A DNA stretch of 64,000 bases from positions 641,001 through 705,000 of the forward strand of contig CP159373.1 of NCBI GenBank assembly GCA_032595685.2, in the 5' to 3' direction. The stretch is from Candidatus Electrothrix aestuarii (GTDB lineage: Bacteria > Desulfobacterota > Desulfobulbia > Desulfobulbales > Desulfobulbaceae). The notes beneath the pieces were generated by a model. That model saw only the letters and a list, made by a program, of their open reading frames with translations. It did not search any database and was not told the origin of the DNA. The position numbers and the translations under genes are program-made. This document shows, piece by piece, positions 53,930-63,047 of this stretch; the first letter of the stretch is position 1, and each line of letters begins with the position of its first letter.

Positions 53930-55297
53930 ATGCATAACATTAAATACATAATAAGTGAAGATCATATAAGATATATATCTAACTTTGATTTATTTAAAAA
54001 AGTCCTCACTAAAGAAATAAAAATATTTTCTGATATATATCTGCCTAGTGATTACAAAATAAAACTTTATCAATCAATAAAATACTATATAAACAAATAC
54101 AATAGAGTTGACAAAGAAATACTACACAGCAGACACTTAAACGCATATATTGCTTCTTTATTTATAGGAACAGAAGAAAAAGAAATAAGACTCCTAATAA
54201 ACAGTGACATAGTTCACGATGGTGTCTTCAATATAGTTTCTATTTATAATTTTTTTTATAATGAGCTCATAAATTCATATATAGATTACAACAAATCATT
54301 ACTTACAAAAGGAATATTATTAGAATCTAACGATAATGATGCATTATATAGCAAGATGCTCCAGCAAAAAATACTAGAATTTTCTTATAGAAATTATATA
54401 GAGGCAGAAAATTTCTATCTACTATTATTTTTTGATCTGTTTTCATTATTCTCCTACACGATTAAAAAAAATATTAATAATAAAAAATTAATTTTCTTAG
54501 CAAGATTTGTTTTAATTAACTTCCCATCTCTTATTGGAACTTATAAATATGGCTACCATAGTAGCCTGTTACGAGATTACGCATTTAAAATAGCAAATCA
54601 AAAAAAATTCATAGCCATTGAAAAATTAATATCAAAAGGATACCCTTCGGATCATTTCATTTCAAATACATTAAAATCACTTTCATATTTAAGAGATAGA
54701 TTACCTTGTAAAATAAAAATAGATGGAAGAAAAAAGGGAGTGTACAGCGCATTTGTCAAGTCACAACAATACAATGTCCCGGTTGAGAAATTATGGGATT
54801 TATATGCTATCAGAATAATTGTCGAATCAAATGATTCTGGGTATTGTTACGAAGCTCTATCATTAATTGATGAGACCTGGAGCAGATGGAACGATGAAAA
54901 GGGCTATTGTGATTACATAGCTAATCCAAAAGACAACGGATACCAATCATTACATGTTATAATAACAAACAACAAAAAAGAATTAATCGAAATTCAAATA
55001 AGAACGACCTTCATGCACTATATTGCAGAATATGGTTCTGCATCACATCAAAATTACAAAAACATCCACTTCAGTTATAGCGATATAACCACCGAACAAA
55101 AAAATAGAATCAAAGAAGGAAAAGATATAATAATAAAGTATCTAGCAAAAGAAAAATTAACATTAGATGACTTTATTGAATACCTAAAACCGGCACTTGA
55201 AATATTCTCCATAGACCATTACTATGAAAAAATTGCAAAAAACAAATACGACCCCCAAGAAATCGTTAAACGAATTATCGAGGAGAAGAATAAATGA
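53930..55297 (+). CDS. RelA/SpoT-type alarmone synthetase with degenerate HD region
   Basis: This 455-residue protein has a complete synthetase domain at about residues 245-400: KIDGRKKGVYSAFVKSQ, DLYAIRII with the metal Asp, NPKDNGYQSLH, and EIQIRTTFMHYIAEYG with the catalytic Glu. So it should transfer pyrophosphate from ATP to a nucleotide acceptor. The N-terminal part resembles the HD hydrolase of long RelA/SpoT proteins, but where SpoT has HDxxED this has NSDIVHDG, losing the key His and Glu. TGS, zinc-finger and ACT domains are absent. The gene is very AT-rich and overlaps the next by 4 bases. Small alarmone toxins are the closest known idea. Confidence 0.82.
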   Translation: MHNIKYIISEDHIRYISNFDLFKKVLTKEIKIFSDIYLPSDYKIKLYQSIKYYINKYNRVDKEILHSRHLNAYIASLFIGTEEKEIRLLINSDIVHDGVFNIVSIYNFFYNELINSYIDYNKSLLTKGILLESNDNDALYSKMLQQKILEFSYRNYIEAENFYLLLFFDLFSLFSYTIKKNINNKKLIFLARFVLINFPSLIGTYKYGYHSSLLRDYAFKIANQKKFIAIEKLISKGYPSDHFISNTLKSLSYLRDRLPCKIKIDGRKKGVYSAFVKSQQYNVPVEKLWDLYAIRIIVESNDSGYCYEALSLIDETWSRWNDEKGYCDYIANPKDNGYQSLHVIITNNKKELIEIQIRTTFMHYIAEYGSASHQNYKNIHFSYSDITTEQKNRIKEGKDIIIKYLAKEKLTLDDFIEYLKPALEIFSIDHYYEKIAKNKYDPQEIVKRIIEEKNK

Positions 55298-56073
55298 AAT
55301 TAAACATAGCATCTAGTCTTCTTGCAACCATAATAATATCATTAATATCAGTTTCTATAGGATATTTAATAGACTACCTTGGGATTTATCCAGGAAAATC
55401 TATAGAGCCAATCTTTACTTCTTTCTTTTTACTTTTCTTTCTCTTCCTTCTTTTCAGAAGAAGAATCATTGATTTTTTAATGGTCAAGATATTCAATCTA
55501 TTTTTTGCAAATATTAATAAGCACTCAGGACTAGTCAAAATTTACGAAAACTTTAATGATGCTTCTGATGACATCAAGAACGACTTCAAGATTTCTTCAA
55601 ATGTTTCAATTTTTATCCAATTAGGACGAGGTGTTATTGGAGGAAAACATTCCTTACTTTTTGACGAAGCCAGAGGTCGAGTTGATAAAAATTTTAAATT
55701 CAGAGTGCTTTTTTCAAACCTTGACTCAAAATGGCTGTCCCACGAAAGAGCAGAGAAAAGAAATAGTAATCATCGGGAATGGGAAGTTGTCGTTGGCTAC
55801 AATATTGACAACGTGTCTGTACTGGAGTGTGCCGGGGTAAACCTTGAAGCAAGAGAACACTCAGAGCCCTATCTCTGGAGGCTTTTTTTCTTCGACAATA
55901 CTTTGTATTTTATACCTTACCTCTATGAAAGGAATAACAGTCATAAAGCTCACGTTTATAAATTTAAACATATTGAAAACGGCCCCCCTTCTTTTTATAC
56001 AGTATTTAAAAGCTATTATGAAGATATTTGGGAAAAAAACAAAAATAACATCGTCAAAAAAACAAAAGAATGA
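55294..56073 (+). CDS. Two-helix membrane protein with soluble C-terminal domain
   Basis: This 259-residue protein has two N-terminal membrane segments (about residues 7-30 and 38-56) and a cytoplasmic domain of about 190 residues. The domain begins after NDFKISSNVSIFIQLGRGVI and shows RVLFSNLDS, WRLFFFDNTLYFIPYLYE and a closing FYTVFKSYYEDIWEKN. This pattern recalls PLD-like, HKD-lacking domains seen in bacterial conflict proteins, but I cannot name a family with certainty. ATGA overlap with the alarmone synthetase argues for a paired function, with the membrane protein as sensor or effector. Like its partner it is strongly AT-rich. Confidence 0.62.
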   Translation: MKLNIASSLLATIIISLISVSIGYLIDYLGIYPGKSIEPIFTSFFLLFFLFLLFRRRIIDFLMVKIFNLFFANINKHSGLVKIYENFNDASDDIKNDFKISSNVSIFIQLGRGVIGGKHSLLFDEARGRVDKNFKFRVLFSNLDSKWLSHERAEKRNSNHREWEVVVGYNIDNVSVLECAGVNLEAREHSEPYLWRLFFFDNTLYFIPYLYERNNSHKAHVYKFKHIENGPPSFYTVFKSYYEDIWEKNKNNIVKKTKE

Positions 56074-56244
56074 GACAGTGAGGGGACACATCGAGTTCTG
56101 AGAAGAAATTACTAGTTAGCATTAGCTATTTTCAATAAAATTTATATAAAATTATAGCGCGATAAACGAAAAAAATTTTAACTACTCGTTCACTAAGCCT
56201 TTCCGCCGATACGACCTCTCTTTTTATTTTCCTTCCTTACGGCT

Positions 56245-57573
56245 CTAACATTCTATCATCAACCCAACAGGATTCCCCTTCCCCAAAAACACCCTCAACT
56301 CATCCGAAATCCTCTCCTCAGCCGCAATACGTTCCCAGAACGCATAAGCCATCTCTTCTATCCGCTGCAAGGCGGCTTGATCAACAAATTTGGTGCCAGT
56401 TATTTTTTTCGGGACAAAATGATACGGTGCAACTTCCCCACCACTTTTCGGTGCAAAGCCCATAGAGCACATATCGTATATAGGCAACAAGCTGAACATA
56501 TCCCCCTCCATCGCCATGCTTATATTACCTAAATGCATGTCGGTATTATTGATTAGCTTACCAAAGAGCCATAAACATTCCGCGTCATGAACATGCTCCG
56601 TACTGATGAGTCCTTGTTCAAATAAGGCTTCACACACCTGCGACCACCCGGCCCCTATCCCGACAAACTCCGCATCAATGGAGGAAAGGGAAACCATATT
56701 CCTCCGGCCATACTCACCAATCCTGTCAAATCGCTGGGACTCCAAAAACAGCCGACCACCTGCTTCCAATAATCGTGTTGCAGCAACAGAATACCCCCAT
56801 TCATCAAGAATCTGGGCAGCATGATACTCTGTCAGGAGAATATCGCGCCATCGTCGGGCAAGTTCGTTCTCTCCCTTTGGAGAAAATTTCACAATGACAT
56901 GGGCCGAACGCTCCTCACTGAATGCGGTAAATTTCGGCTGTTCACCAGCGGCGGATGAACCTGGAACCTCCCCCTCTATCACACTCTCAGCAAGTGCAGG
57001 ATAATCAACATCGGGAACAGGGACAGGCTTTCTCCGTACCCGCAACATCGCCTGCTCTCCCAATGTAAAATTTCCCGGCAAATCATCCCCATTGGAGAGT
57101 AAATAGCGCCCGATATGCTCTGTGGTCCAACGCTTAGGGTCAGCAGGAAAGACATCCGACCGAGAAGCCATCTCCAAAGCAATCTTCCTCCCAATAAACC
57201 CTTGCGGACTACAATCCAATAAAAAATAGGGCAAATCGTCATATAGCCCTTGTTTGTTTTCACCCAACAATAAAGATGACACTCCTTCGGACGGCTCCAG
57301 AAAAAATCCCCCGTGGGCCAAAGGACGAAGAAAGGCAATAAGCATTATGTTCCCCTGTGGATCAACTCTGCTTAAAGGGAGCTTGTCCGTCCCTCCAAAG
57401 GCGTTTCGTGTTACTGCATATAAAATAGCGCGCCCTTCCCGCACCCTGATGACGCGGTCCCCCATACTTCTCAAACGCCGGGATACTGCGGCCTGACTTA
57501 GTCCTGTGGCTGCCTGAATTTCCTTTGATGTGGCAGGGCCTCGCTGAAGGTACTCGTTAATTTTTTCTGACAT
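56245..57573 (-). CDS. yjjJ: HipA-family serine/threonine kinase, YjjJ type
   Basis: This 442-residue protein has an N-terminal helix-turn-helix (ATSKEIQAATGLSQAAVSRR) fused to a HipA-like kinase, as in E. coli YjjJ. Kinase features are SAAGEQPKFTAF (phosphate loop), the lysine in AHVIVKFSP, the catalytic NNTDMHLGNISM and the metal-binding LLPIYDMCSM. HipA kinases phosphorylate aminoacyl-tRNA synthetases and induce persistence through alarmone signalling. The ATG at 57573 has GGAG eight bases upstream. It converges on the alarmone synthetase unit, so both ends of this island relate to stress signalling. Confidence 0.9.
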   Translation of the reverse strand: MSEKINEYLQRGPATSKEIQAATGLSQAAVSRRLRSMGDRVIRVREGRAILYAVTRNAFGGTDKLPLSRVDPQGNIMLIAFLRPLAHGGFFLEPSEGVSSLLLGENKQGLYDDLPYFLLDCSPQGFIGRKIALEMASRSDVFPADPKRWTTEHIGRYLLSNGDDLPGNFTLGEQAMLRVRRKPVPVPDVDYPALAESVIEGEVPGSSAAGEQPKFTAFSEERSAHVIVKFSPKGENELARRWRDILLTEYHAAQILDEWGYSVAATRLLEAGGRLFLESQRFDRIGEYGRRNMVSLSSIDAEFVGIGAGWSQVCEALFEQGLISTEHVHDAECLWLFGKLINNTDMHLGNISMAMEGDMFSLLPIYDMCSMGFAPKSGGEVAPYHFVPKKITGTKFVDQAALQRIEEMAYAFWERIAAEERISDELRVFLGKGNPVGLMIEC

Positions 57574-57791
57574 ATGATGTACTCCAACCTCAAAAAGACT
57601 CAATTCACGACTAGAGTTAAAAGAAAAAATATTACATTTAATTATTAATTATAAAGAAATTACATAAAGAAAATATACAACAATAGAACAAAATACGACT
57701 AGAATAAAATCAAACTTTACTTTCCTCCTCCACCATGCTTTAACTGAAACATCAGCACAACGACGAATACCGAGAAAAAAGGAGGGAATAC

Positions 57792-58616
57792 ATGGAAGAT
57801 CTTGCTGTTAAGATTCAGGAATGGATCATACTCTACGGAATAAAAGTTGGTGCAGCCATCTTAATTTTCATCCTTGGCCGCTACGCCGCGCTCACCATAC
57901 GATCCTTTGTAGAAAAGATGCTCACCAAGAGCCGGGTCGATGTCACCCTGATCTCCTTTTTAACCAGTGTCTCCTATGTTGCCATGATGGCCTTTGTGGT
58001 CATTGCGGCCTTGAGCAAACTGGGCATCCAAACCGCATCCTTTGTTGCGGTTCTCGGTGCAGCAGGTCTGGCTGTGGGACTGGCCCTGCAAGGGTCGCTT
58101 TCCAACTTTGCCGCTGGAACCCTGCTGATCATCTTCAAGCCCTTTAAGGTGGGCGATTATATAGAGGCAGCCGGGACAGCAGGCACAGTCAAGGAAATCG
58201 GCATTTTCACCACAGAGCTGAGAACCCCGGACAATAAAAAGGTCATCGTCCCCAATGCAAAGGCCTCAGGGGATAATATCATCAACTACACAGCTACGGG
58301 CCAGCGCCGAATAGATATGATCGCCAGTGTCGGCTATAGTGACGATCTGGACAAGGTCCGGGAAATTCTCATCAGCATCCTTGCGGAAGACGAGCGCATC
58401 CTCAAAGACCCGACTCCTGTTATCGCCGTATTGCAGCTGGCTGACAGCAGCGTCGACTTTGCTGTCCGCCCCTGGGTAAAGACCTCAGACTATTTTGCGG
58501 TGCTCTGCGATACCCAGGAAAAAATCAAGAAGCGCTTTGACGCCGAAGGCATTAGCATCCCATTTCCGCAATGCGATATGCATATCCACAACGGCGAGGA
58601 CCTTCCTGGCGCATAA
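57792..58616 (+). CDS. mscS: Small-conductance mechanosensitive channel (MscS family)
   Basis: This 274-residue protein is close to E. coli MscS in length. It has three membrane helices (about residues 15-35, 55-75, 80-110). The pore helix is AVLGAAGLAVGLALQGSLSN, with glycine/alanine packing, followed by the beta-domain FKVGDYIEAAGTAGTVKEIG and PNAKASGDNIINYT. It opens on membrane tension to release solutes after osmotic downshift. GGAGGG lies close before ATG. It is divergent from yjjJ, and an AT-rich 218-bp gap holds both promoters. Confidence 0.95.
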   Translation: MEDLAVKIQEWIILYGIKVGAAILIFILGRYAALTIRSFVEKMLTKSRVDVTLISFLTSVSYVAMMAFVVIAALSKLGIQTASFVAVLGAAGLAVGLALQGSLSNFAAGTLLIIFKPFKVGDYIEAAGTAGTVKEIGIFTTELRTPDNKKVIVPNAKASGDNIINYTATGQRRIDMIASVGYSDDLDKVREILISILAEDERILKDPTPVIAVLQLADSSVDFAVRPWVKTSDYFAVLCDTQEKIKKRFDAEGISIPFPQCDMHIHNGEDLPGA

Positions 58617-58639
58617 AACATCTCCCCATTATTTCGTAT

Positions 58640-58669
58640 CATCCGGGGTAACAAAAAACACCCCGGATG
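58640..58669 (+). terminator. Hairpin after mscS
   Basis: Perfect 10-bp arms CATCCGGGGT / ACCCCGGATG with a 10-base A-rich loop, 23 bp past the mscS stop. No T-run follows on the plus strand, so it may be a stabilising or Rho-linked element and not a classical terminator. Confidence 0.6.
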
Positions 58670-58874
58670 AGCCCTCCTCAGCAAAGCTGCACATCAGTAA
58701 GAACAAGCGCTCTTTGCCCCTTCTCCCTTTCCCTCCAATTGATTACAGTATCTCTTTCAGAAAAAAACAAAACACTGTAAAATGTTTCGAGCAGACAGCA
58801 AGGAAATCAACTTCACCATTGCTCCCCAAATCCTCCCAGAGAAAGAATAGAAATCCTTAACTGCGGCATCCATT

Positions 58875-61553
58875 ATGTTGAATCTGTTTTCAGCTGAGAC
58901 AGCTCTGGAAAATAATCTCTCCGACGATCAAATCCGTACGGTCATTGATGCGCTTCGCCGAGAAGGCAAGGTGCAGGAAGTCATTTACCATACAGAGAAT
59001 AAGGAGTCTTCTCGATACGTCATCACCACAGAGATTGTAACCAATACAGGCGACAAACTGGTCCAAGCCACAACCTCTGTGGAAAAATTCAAGCTACAGG
59101 AGGACGAATTCCTGGAGTTTGTGCAAGACACGCTGGACGGCGGGCTGGTACGGGAAAAAAAGTACACCCTCCCCCTCCAGGAAGAGGAAGAGCAAGCCTG
59201 CCAGGAATGTCTCAGACCTATTGCTGTCAAGCACCTGCGTTGTATTAATAAGATAGAAAAACTTCTCTCAAGCCCTCGCCCCCGACCCGTTATCAAGGAA
59301 AGCGGTGCCCGAACGACCTTTCTGCTCTTTACGATGCTTATCGCCCTGATCGGAGCAGGCCTTTTTTTCCTCCGTCCCCTCCTGACGAACAAAGAATCCG
59401 CTGACCTGACCCTTCTCTTTAATACCGTGAATGTTAAAGTCTGGTTGGGCACAGAACCGTACACCACAGACGGCAACCGGCTTGACCTCACCCTTCCCCT
59501 TGCTCGCTATCGCCTACAGGCGGAAAAGCCTGGTTTTAAACCAATCCGTCGGGATATCTTTCTCACCACAGATGAGGAGATAGGGATCCGCCTTGAAGAA
59601 ATCCACACCCTGACGGTCTATGCCGATATGGAGGACAGTAGGGTTTTACTTGATGGCAACACCGTTGGTGCGACAGGAAAAACAACCCCGTTGGAGCTTT
59701 CCTTGACCGAGGGAGAATATAATCTGAGCCTGATCAATCCTGCTGTCTCAAGACCCTTTGAGGAAAAAATCCTCCTCCAGGAAGATCAAATAATCCACGC
59801 GGAACTCCCGCACCCTCAGCTTGTTCTTCATCTCAACGTTGATGATGTACTCCTTACGGTGGGAGAAAAGGAATATCAGGTCCAAGGGAAGGAGCTTGCC
59901 CTGAAGCTCCCTGTTGGCACCTACCAAGTTATGGCTCGTAAACCAGGCTATCTCCCTGCACAGCTTGAAGCAAGCATCGAGACACAGGATATTGATCTTC
60001 CTATCAATCTTGAGGCTATTCAATACCGATTATCCATAACCCCGAACGTGGAGAATAGCTCCATCTCTGTCTCCTGTACAAACGAACAGAAATACTTCGG
60101 ACTTGCCTCACCGGATAAACCTTTCCAGATAAAAAGCCCGCCGCAAACATGCACGGTCCTTGCAGAGAAACAAGGCTACCAGCACATGAGTAAGGAGGTA
60201 TCACTGACAGCAGATCAGGAGCTTTCTCTCACCTTGAAGAAGCTCTTTCTGGTCACGGTGTACACCAACCTGGACCTCAGCACGGTCATGCTTGACGGAA
60301 AAGAGGTGGATAAGGCCGGAAGTAAAACTCCAGCAGCCCTCTCCATTCCCAGCGGAAAATACCTCATCAATATCTCCAATCCGCAAGCAGCTGCCCCTGT
60401 AGAGCAACAACTTGAAGTAACAAAGGATCAACGTCTGAATATCGACATGCCTCTTCCCAAGCTGACCGTTAAAGTCAATAAAGCAGGGACAATACTGATT
60501 GTGGACGGAAAAGAATACAAAGTTTCCGGGAAACAACTGCACCTGGAGCTCCCGCAAGGATCACATCATATTACCGCGAAGAAAGAGGGCTATGCCACTC
60601 TCCAGCGGGAAGTACTTGTTCGGGATGGCGCACAAACCTTTTTTGAACTTCTGCCTCCCACCTACCCCCTCTCGGTCAGATCAAATATTGACAAGGCTGC
60701 TATATATGTTAAGTGCAAAGATGGAAAAGAGTATACAGGTATTGCCTCACCTGATGAACCTTTCCTGTTTAAGGCAACGGCCGGAACCTGTACGGTATCT
60801 GCAAGTCGAGAGGGATATCAACAGGCCAGCAAACCAACGGCCTTGCCCACGGAGAAAGAAATTACTCTTAACCTGATCCCAGAAGAACAGAAAAAAATAC
60901 AACCGCCAGAGAAAAAGGATCAGCCGGTTGTACAGGTTGTACAACCTGAGGAACAGGTCAACACAAAGAAAAATGAGCCCGTCGTGACAGAGCAACCTGT
61001 GGAACAACCCGCAGAACAAGAAAAAACTAAAACGGATGAACCGGCTGCGGTCGAACAGCCTGTGGATCAGCCTATTAAGCAGACTACAGATGCAAAAGAT
61101 AAACCCGTTGTAGTTGAGCAACCTGTAGAGCAAAGCAAGACAGAAAAGATTGAGCCTACTGCGGCTGAAGAACCTGCGGAACAGCCTTCAAAGCAGCCAA
61201 AAACGGAAAAAAATAAACCTGCTGTGACTGAGCAACCAGCAGAACAGAAAAAAATCGAAGAGAAGGAACCCGCCTTCATCGAGATTAAACCAAGAAAGCT
61301 TAAAACAAAACAAGAAGCTGCTCAGAAGCGCCAAAAGACAAAGAGTAAACCAGCTCCTCGCCAGCCCAAGATAAAAAAAACAACTGTTAAAAAACAACCT
61401 GTTTCGCAAGAAAACAAGGAACAGCCAGCTGTGCAGCCTGAGAAAAAGCCTACCCCAGCCCCAAAAGAGACTGACCCGCTCAAGCTCAAGCAGAAGAAAA
61501 AAGATTGTCAGTATGAAATCAGCATCGGTATGCCGGAGCTCTGTGATGAATAG
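58875..61553 (+). CDS. PEGA-repeat membrane protein with Lys/Glu/Pro-rich tail
   Basis: This 892-residue protein has a cytoplasmic N-terminal domain (1-148) and one membrane helix (about 150-170, TFLLFTMLIALIGAGLFFL). A set of PEGA-like beta domains follows (about 175-640), each ending in a GTY...KPGY-type turn such as LPVGTYQVMARKPGY. Three of these form a block that occurs twice with a 639-bp (213-codon) period: compare LASPDKPF near 60105 with IASPDEPF near 60744. The tail (about 670-880) is rich in EQP, Lys and Glu, likely disordered or periplasm-spanning. It would sit in the inner membrane facing the periplasm. No enzyme motif is seen. Confidence 0.75.
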   Translation: MLNLFSAETALENNLSDDQIRTVIDALRREGKVQEVIYHTENKESSRYVITTEIVTNTGDKLVQATTSVEKFKLQEDEFLEFVQDTLDGGLVREKKYTLPLQEEEEQACQECLRPIAVKHLRCINKIEKLLSSPRPRPVIKESGARTTFLLFTMLIALIGAGLFFLRPLLTNKESADLTLLFNTVNVKVWLGTEPYTTDGNRLDLTLPLARYRLQAEKPGFKPIRRDIFLTTDEEIGIRLEEIHTLTVYADMEDSRVLLDGNTVGATGKTTPLELSLTEGEYNLSLINPAVSRPFEEKILLQEDQIIHAELPHPQLVLHLNVDDVLLTVGEKEYQVQGKELALKLPVGTYQVMARKPGYLPAQLEASIETQDIDLPINLEAIQYRLSITPNVENSSISVSCTNEQKYFGLASPDKPFQIKSPPQTCTVLAEKQGYQHMSKEVSLTADQELSLTLKKLFLVTVYTNLDLSTVMLDGKEVDKAGSKTPAALSIPSGKYLINISNPQAAAPVEQQLEVTKDQRLNIDMPLPKLTVKVNKAGTILIVDGKEYKVSGKQLHLELPQGSHHITAKKEGYATLQREVLVRDGAQTFFELLPPTYPLSVRSNIDKAAIYVKCKDGKEYTGIASPDEPFLFKATAGTCTVSASREGYQQASKPTALPTEKEITLNLIPEEQKKIQPPEKKDQPVVQVVQPEEQVNTKKNEPVVTEQPVEQPAEQEKTKTDEPAAVEQPVDQPIKQTTDAKDKPVVVEQPVEQSKTEKIEPTAAEEPAEQPSKQPKTEKNKPAVTEQPAEQKKIEEKEPAFIEIKPRKLKTKQEAAQKRQKTKSKPAPRQPKIKKTTVKKQPVSQENKEQPAVQPEKKPTPAPKETDPLKLKQKKKDCQYEISIGMPELCDE

Positions 61554-61702
61554 CTGGCTCTGAGCTCAAGAACTTTGCATCAATGCCTCAACGTATCAAT
61601 ATGTTACTATCATTTCCATCTCTCCCAGGGATGATGTAAGAAAACATGAAAGTTAGCTCGGGCGGTTGCACCCGCTACTTTCTCAATATAAAGGAGAACT
61701 TC

Positions 61703-62872
61703 ATGGTATCCACAGGAAAGACCTTTCTCTTCACCGCATTCCTCATCCTTGCTCTCACGCTTGCCGCCTGCGCGCCCAAAACAGTCCCCAGCAAGCGAGC
61801 AAGCAGTAACAAACCTACGACGCTCAACAAGGGTATCCCTCTCCTGGGTAAACGTATTTTGAGCAGCATACCGAAAAAGAGAGCGATCGTCCTGCTGGAG
61901 CCTTTCAAAGAAGCAACGCTCTATGATGAGATTGAGGCGAGTGTGGAAATCGAACAACTCCTTTTAAAGGTTGGCAGCCGTAAAAAATACGCTGGTATCC
62001 GTCTCATAACCACGGCAGATGCCTCTGATAAAGAGCTGGAAAAAGCAGATTACATCCTCAAAGGTGTGATCAGTTACACTGCTTTCCCCAAGAAACCAGG
62101 GCAAAAATATTATCAGATCCTGGCCTCTCTGGCTGATAGAAAAACAGGTGCTTTGACCGCCCGGGAATCCGTCTGGGTCTACTCGGTGCCGTACGGCAAG
62201 CTGGAACTCCCTGTCATCACAGCAGACCCAACAGCCAAGCGTAAGGTCGTCGAGATTATGAAGAAAAAGAAGATTTCAGTCAAAGACATCAAAACCGATG
62301 CCCGGATCGCTAAGGCAAAGGCCGCCTATCGAGACGGGAACTACGCAGAGGTTCGGGAAATTCTGGAAAAACTCATCAAATCTTCCGGCAAGGGTGTCCT
62401 GGATGCCTACCGCATGCTGTATCTGGCCTCGCTGCAAATGAATGACCAGGACCGAGCAGCAAGCGCTTTCTTGCAAATGATCAACATCGGTTTCAGAAAC
62501 ACCCATAGAATGCCGCTTCTCTTTCTCTTTGAATCCGACAGTACGGAGTTTGCCCTGCATCGTGACCAGGAATACGATATCTGGATCAAGCAGCTGATTA
62601 CCTATATGAAAGAAAATCCCAAAAAATGTATGCACATCATAGGTCATACAAGCAAGCAGGGAGAATTCCAATACAACATGGAGCTCTCAGCAAACCGGGC
62701 AGCCTATATCAAAAACAGATTGATTCAGGACGCAGAACTGCCTGAACTCGGCAACCGAATTACGGTTGAAGGAAAAGGAGAAACCGCGACCAAAGACGGC
62801 AGTGAGCCGGATAGTGACCAAAATATGATTGATAGACGGGTGGAATTTGAGCTATTCAATTGCTCTATGTGA
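61703..62872 (+). CDS. OmpA-like lipoprotein
   Basis: This 389-residue protein starts at 61703, where AAGGAG lies six bases ahead, and has a lipoprotein signal with lipobox LAAC near residue 20. The middle region includes a YADY-type domain (LLEPFKEATLYDEIEASVEI...ILKGVISY) resembling assembly lipoproteins of the LpoB/CsgG type, then a TPR-like helical part. The C terminus (about 300-389) is an OmpA-type peptidoglycan-binding domain: IIGHTSKQGEFQYNMELSANR, RITVEGKGE and DRRVEFEL. It would tie the outer membrane to the wall. It lies 150 bp after the PEGA gene. Confidence 0.83.
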   Translation: MVSTGKTFLFTAFLILALTLAACAPKTVPSKRASSNKPTTLNKGIPLLGKRILSSIPKKRAIVLLEPFKEATLYDEIEASVEIEQLLLKVGSRKKYAGIRLITTADASDKELEKADYILKGVISYTAFPKKPGQKYYQILASLADRKTGALTARESVWVYSVPYGKLELPVITADPTAKRKVVEIMKKKKISVKDIKTDARIAKAKAAYRDGNYAEVREILEKLIKSSGKGVLDAYRMLYLASLQMNDQDRAASAFLQMINIGFRNTHRMPLLFLFESDSTEFALHRDQEYDIWIKQLITYMKENPKKCMHIIGHTSKQGEFQYNMELSANRAAYIKNRLIQDAELPELGNRITVEGKGETATKDGSEPDSDQNMIDRRVEFELFNCSM

Positions 62873-63047
62873 GATTTTTACCCAGAAAAAAACATTTCCC
62901 GCAATTCCGGGCTGAAACTAATATGCAAACAAGGTATAGTGTGGGGAATGATGAGCGAGTGCTTTCCGGCCCCAAAGCAGGGCTCGCTCGCAACATATAG
63001 GAAGGCCAGTACTACGGTGAATATCATGGTCATACGAGTGAAGAGTG

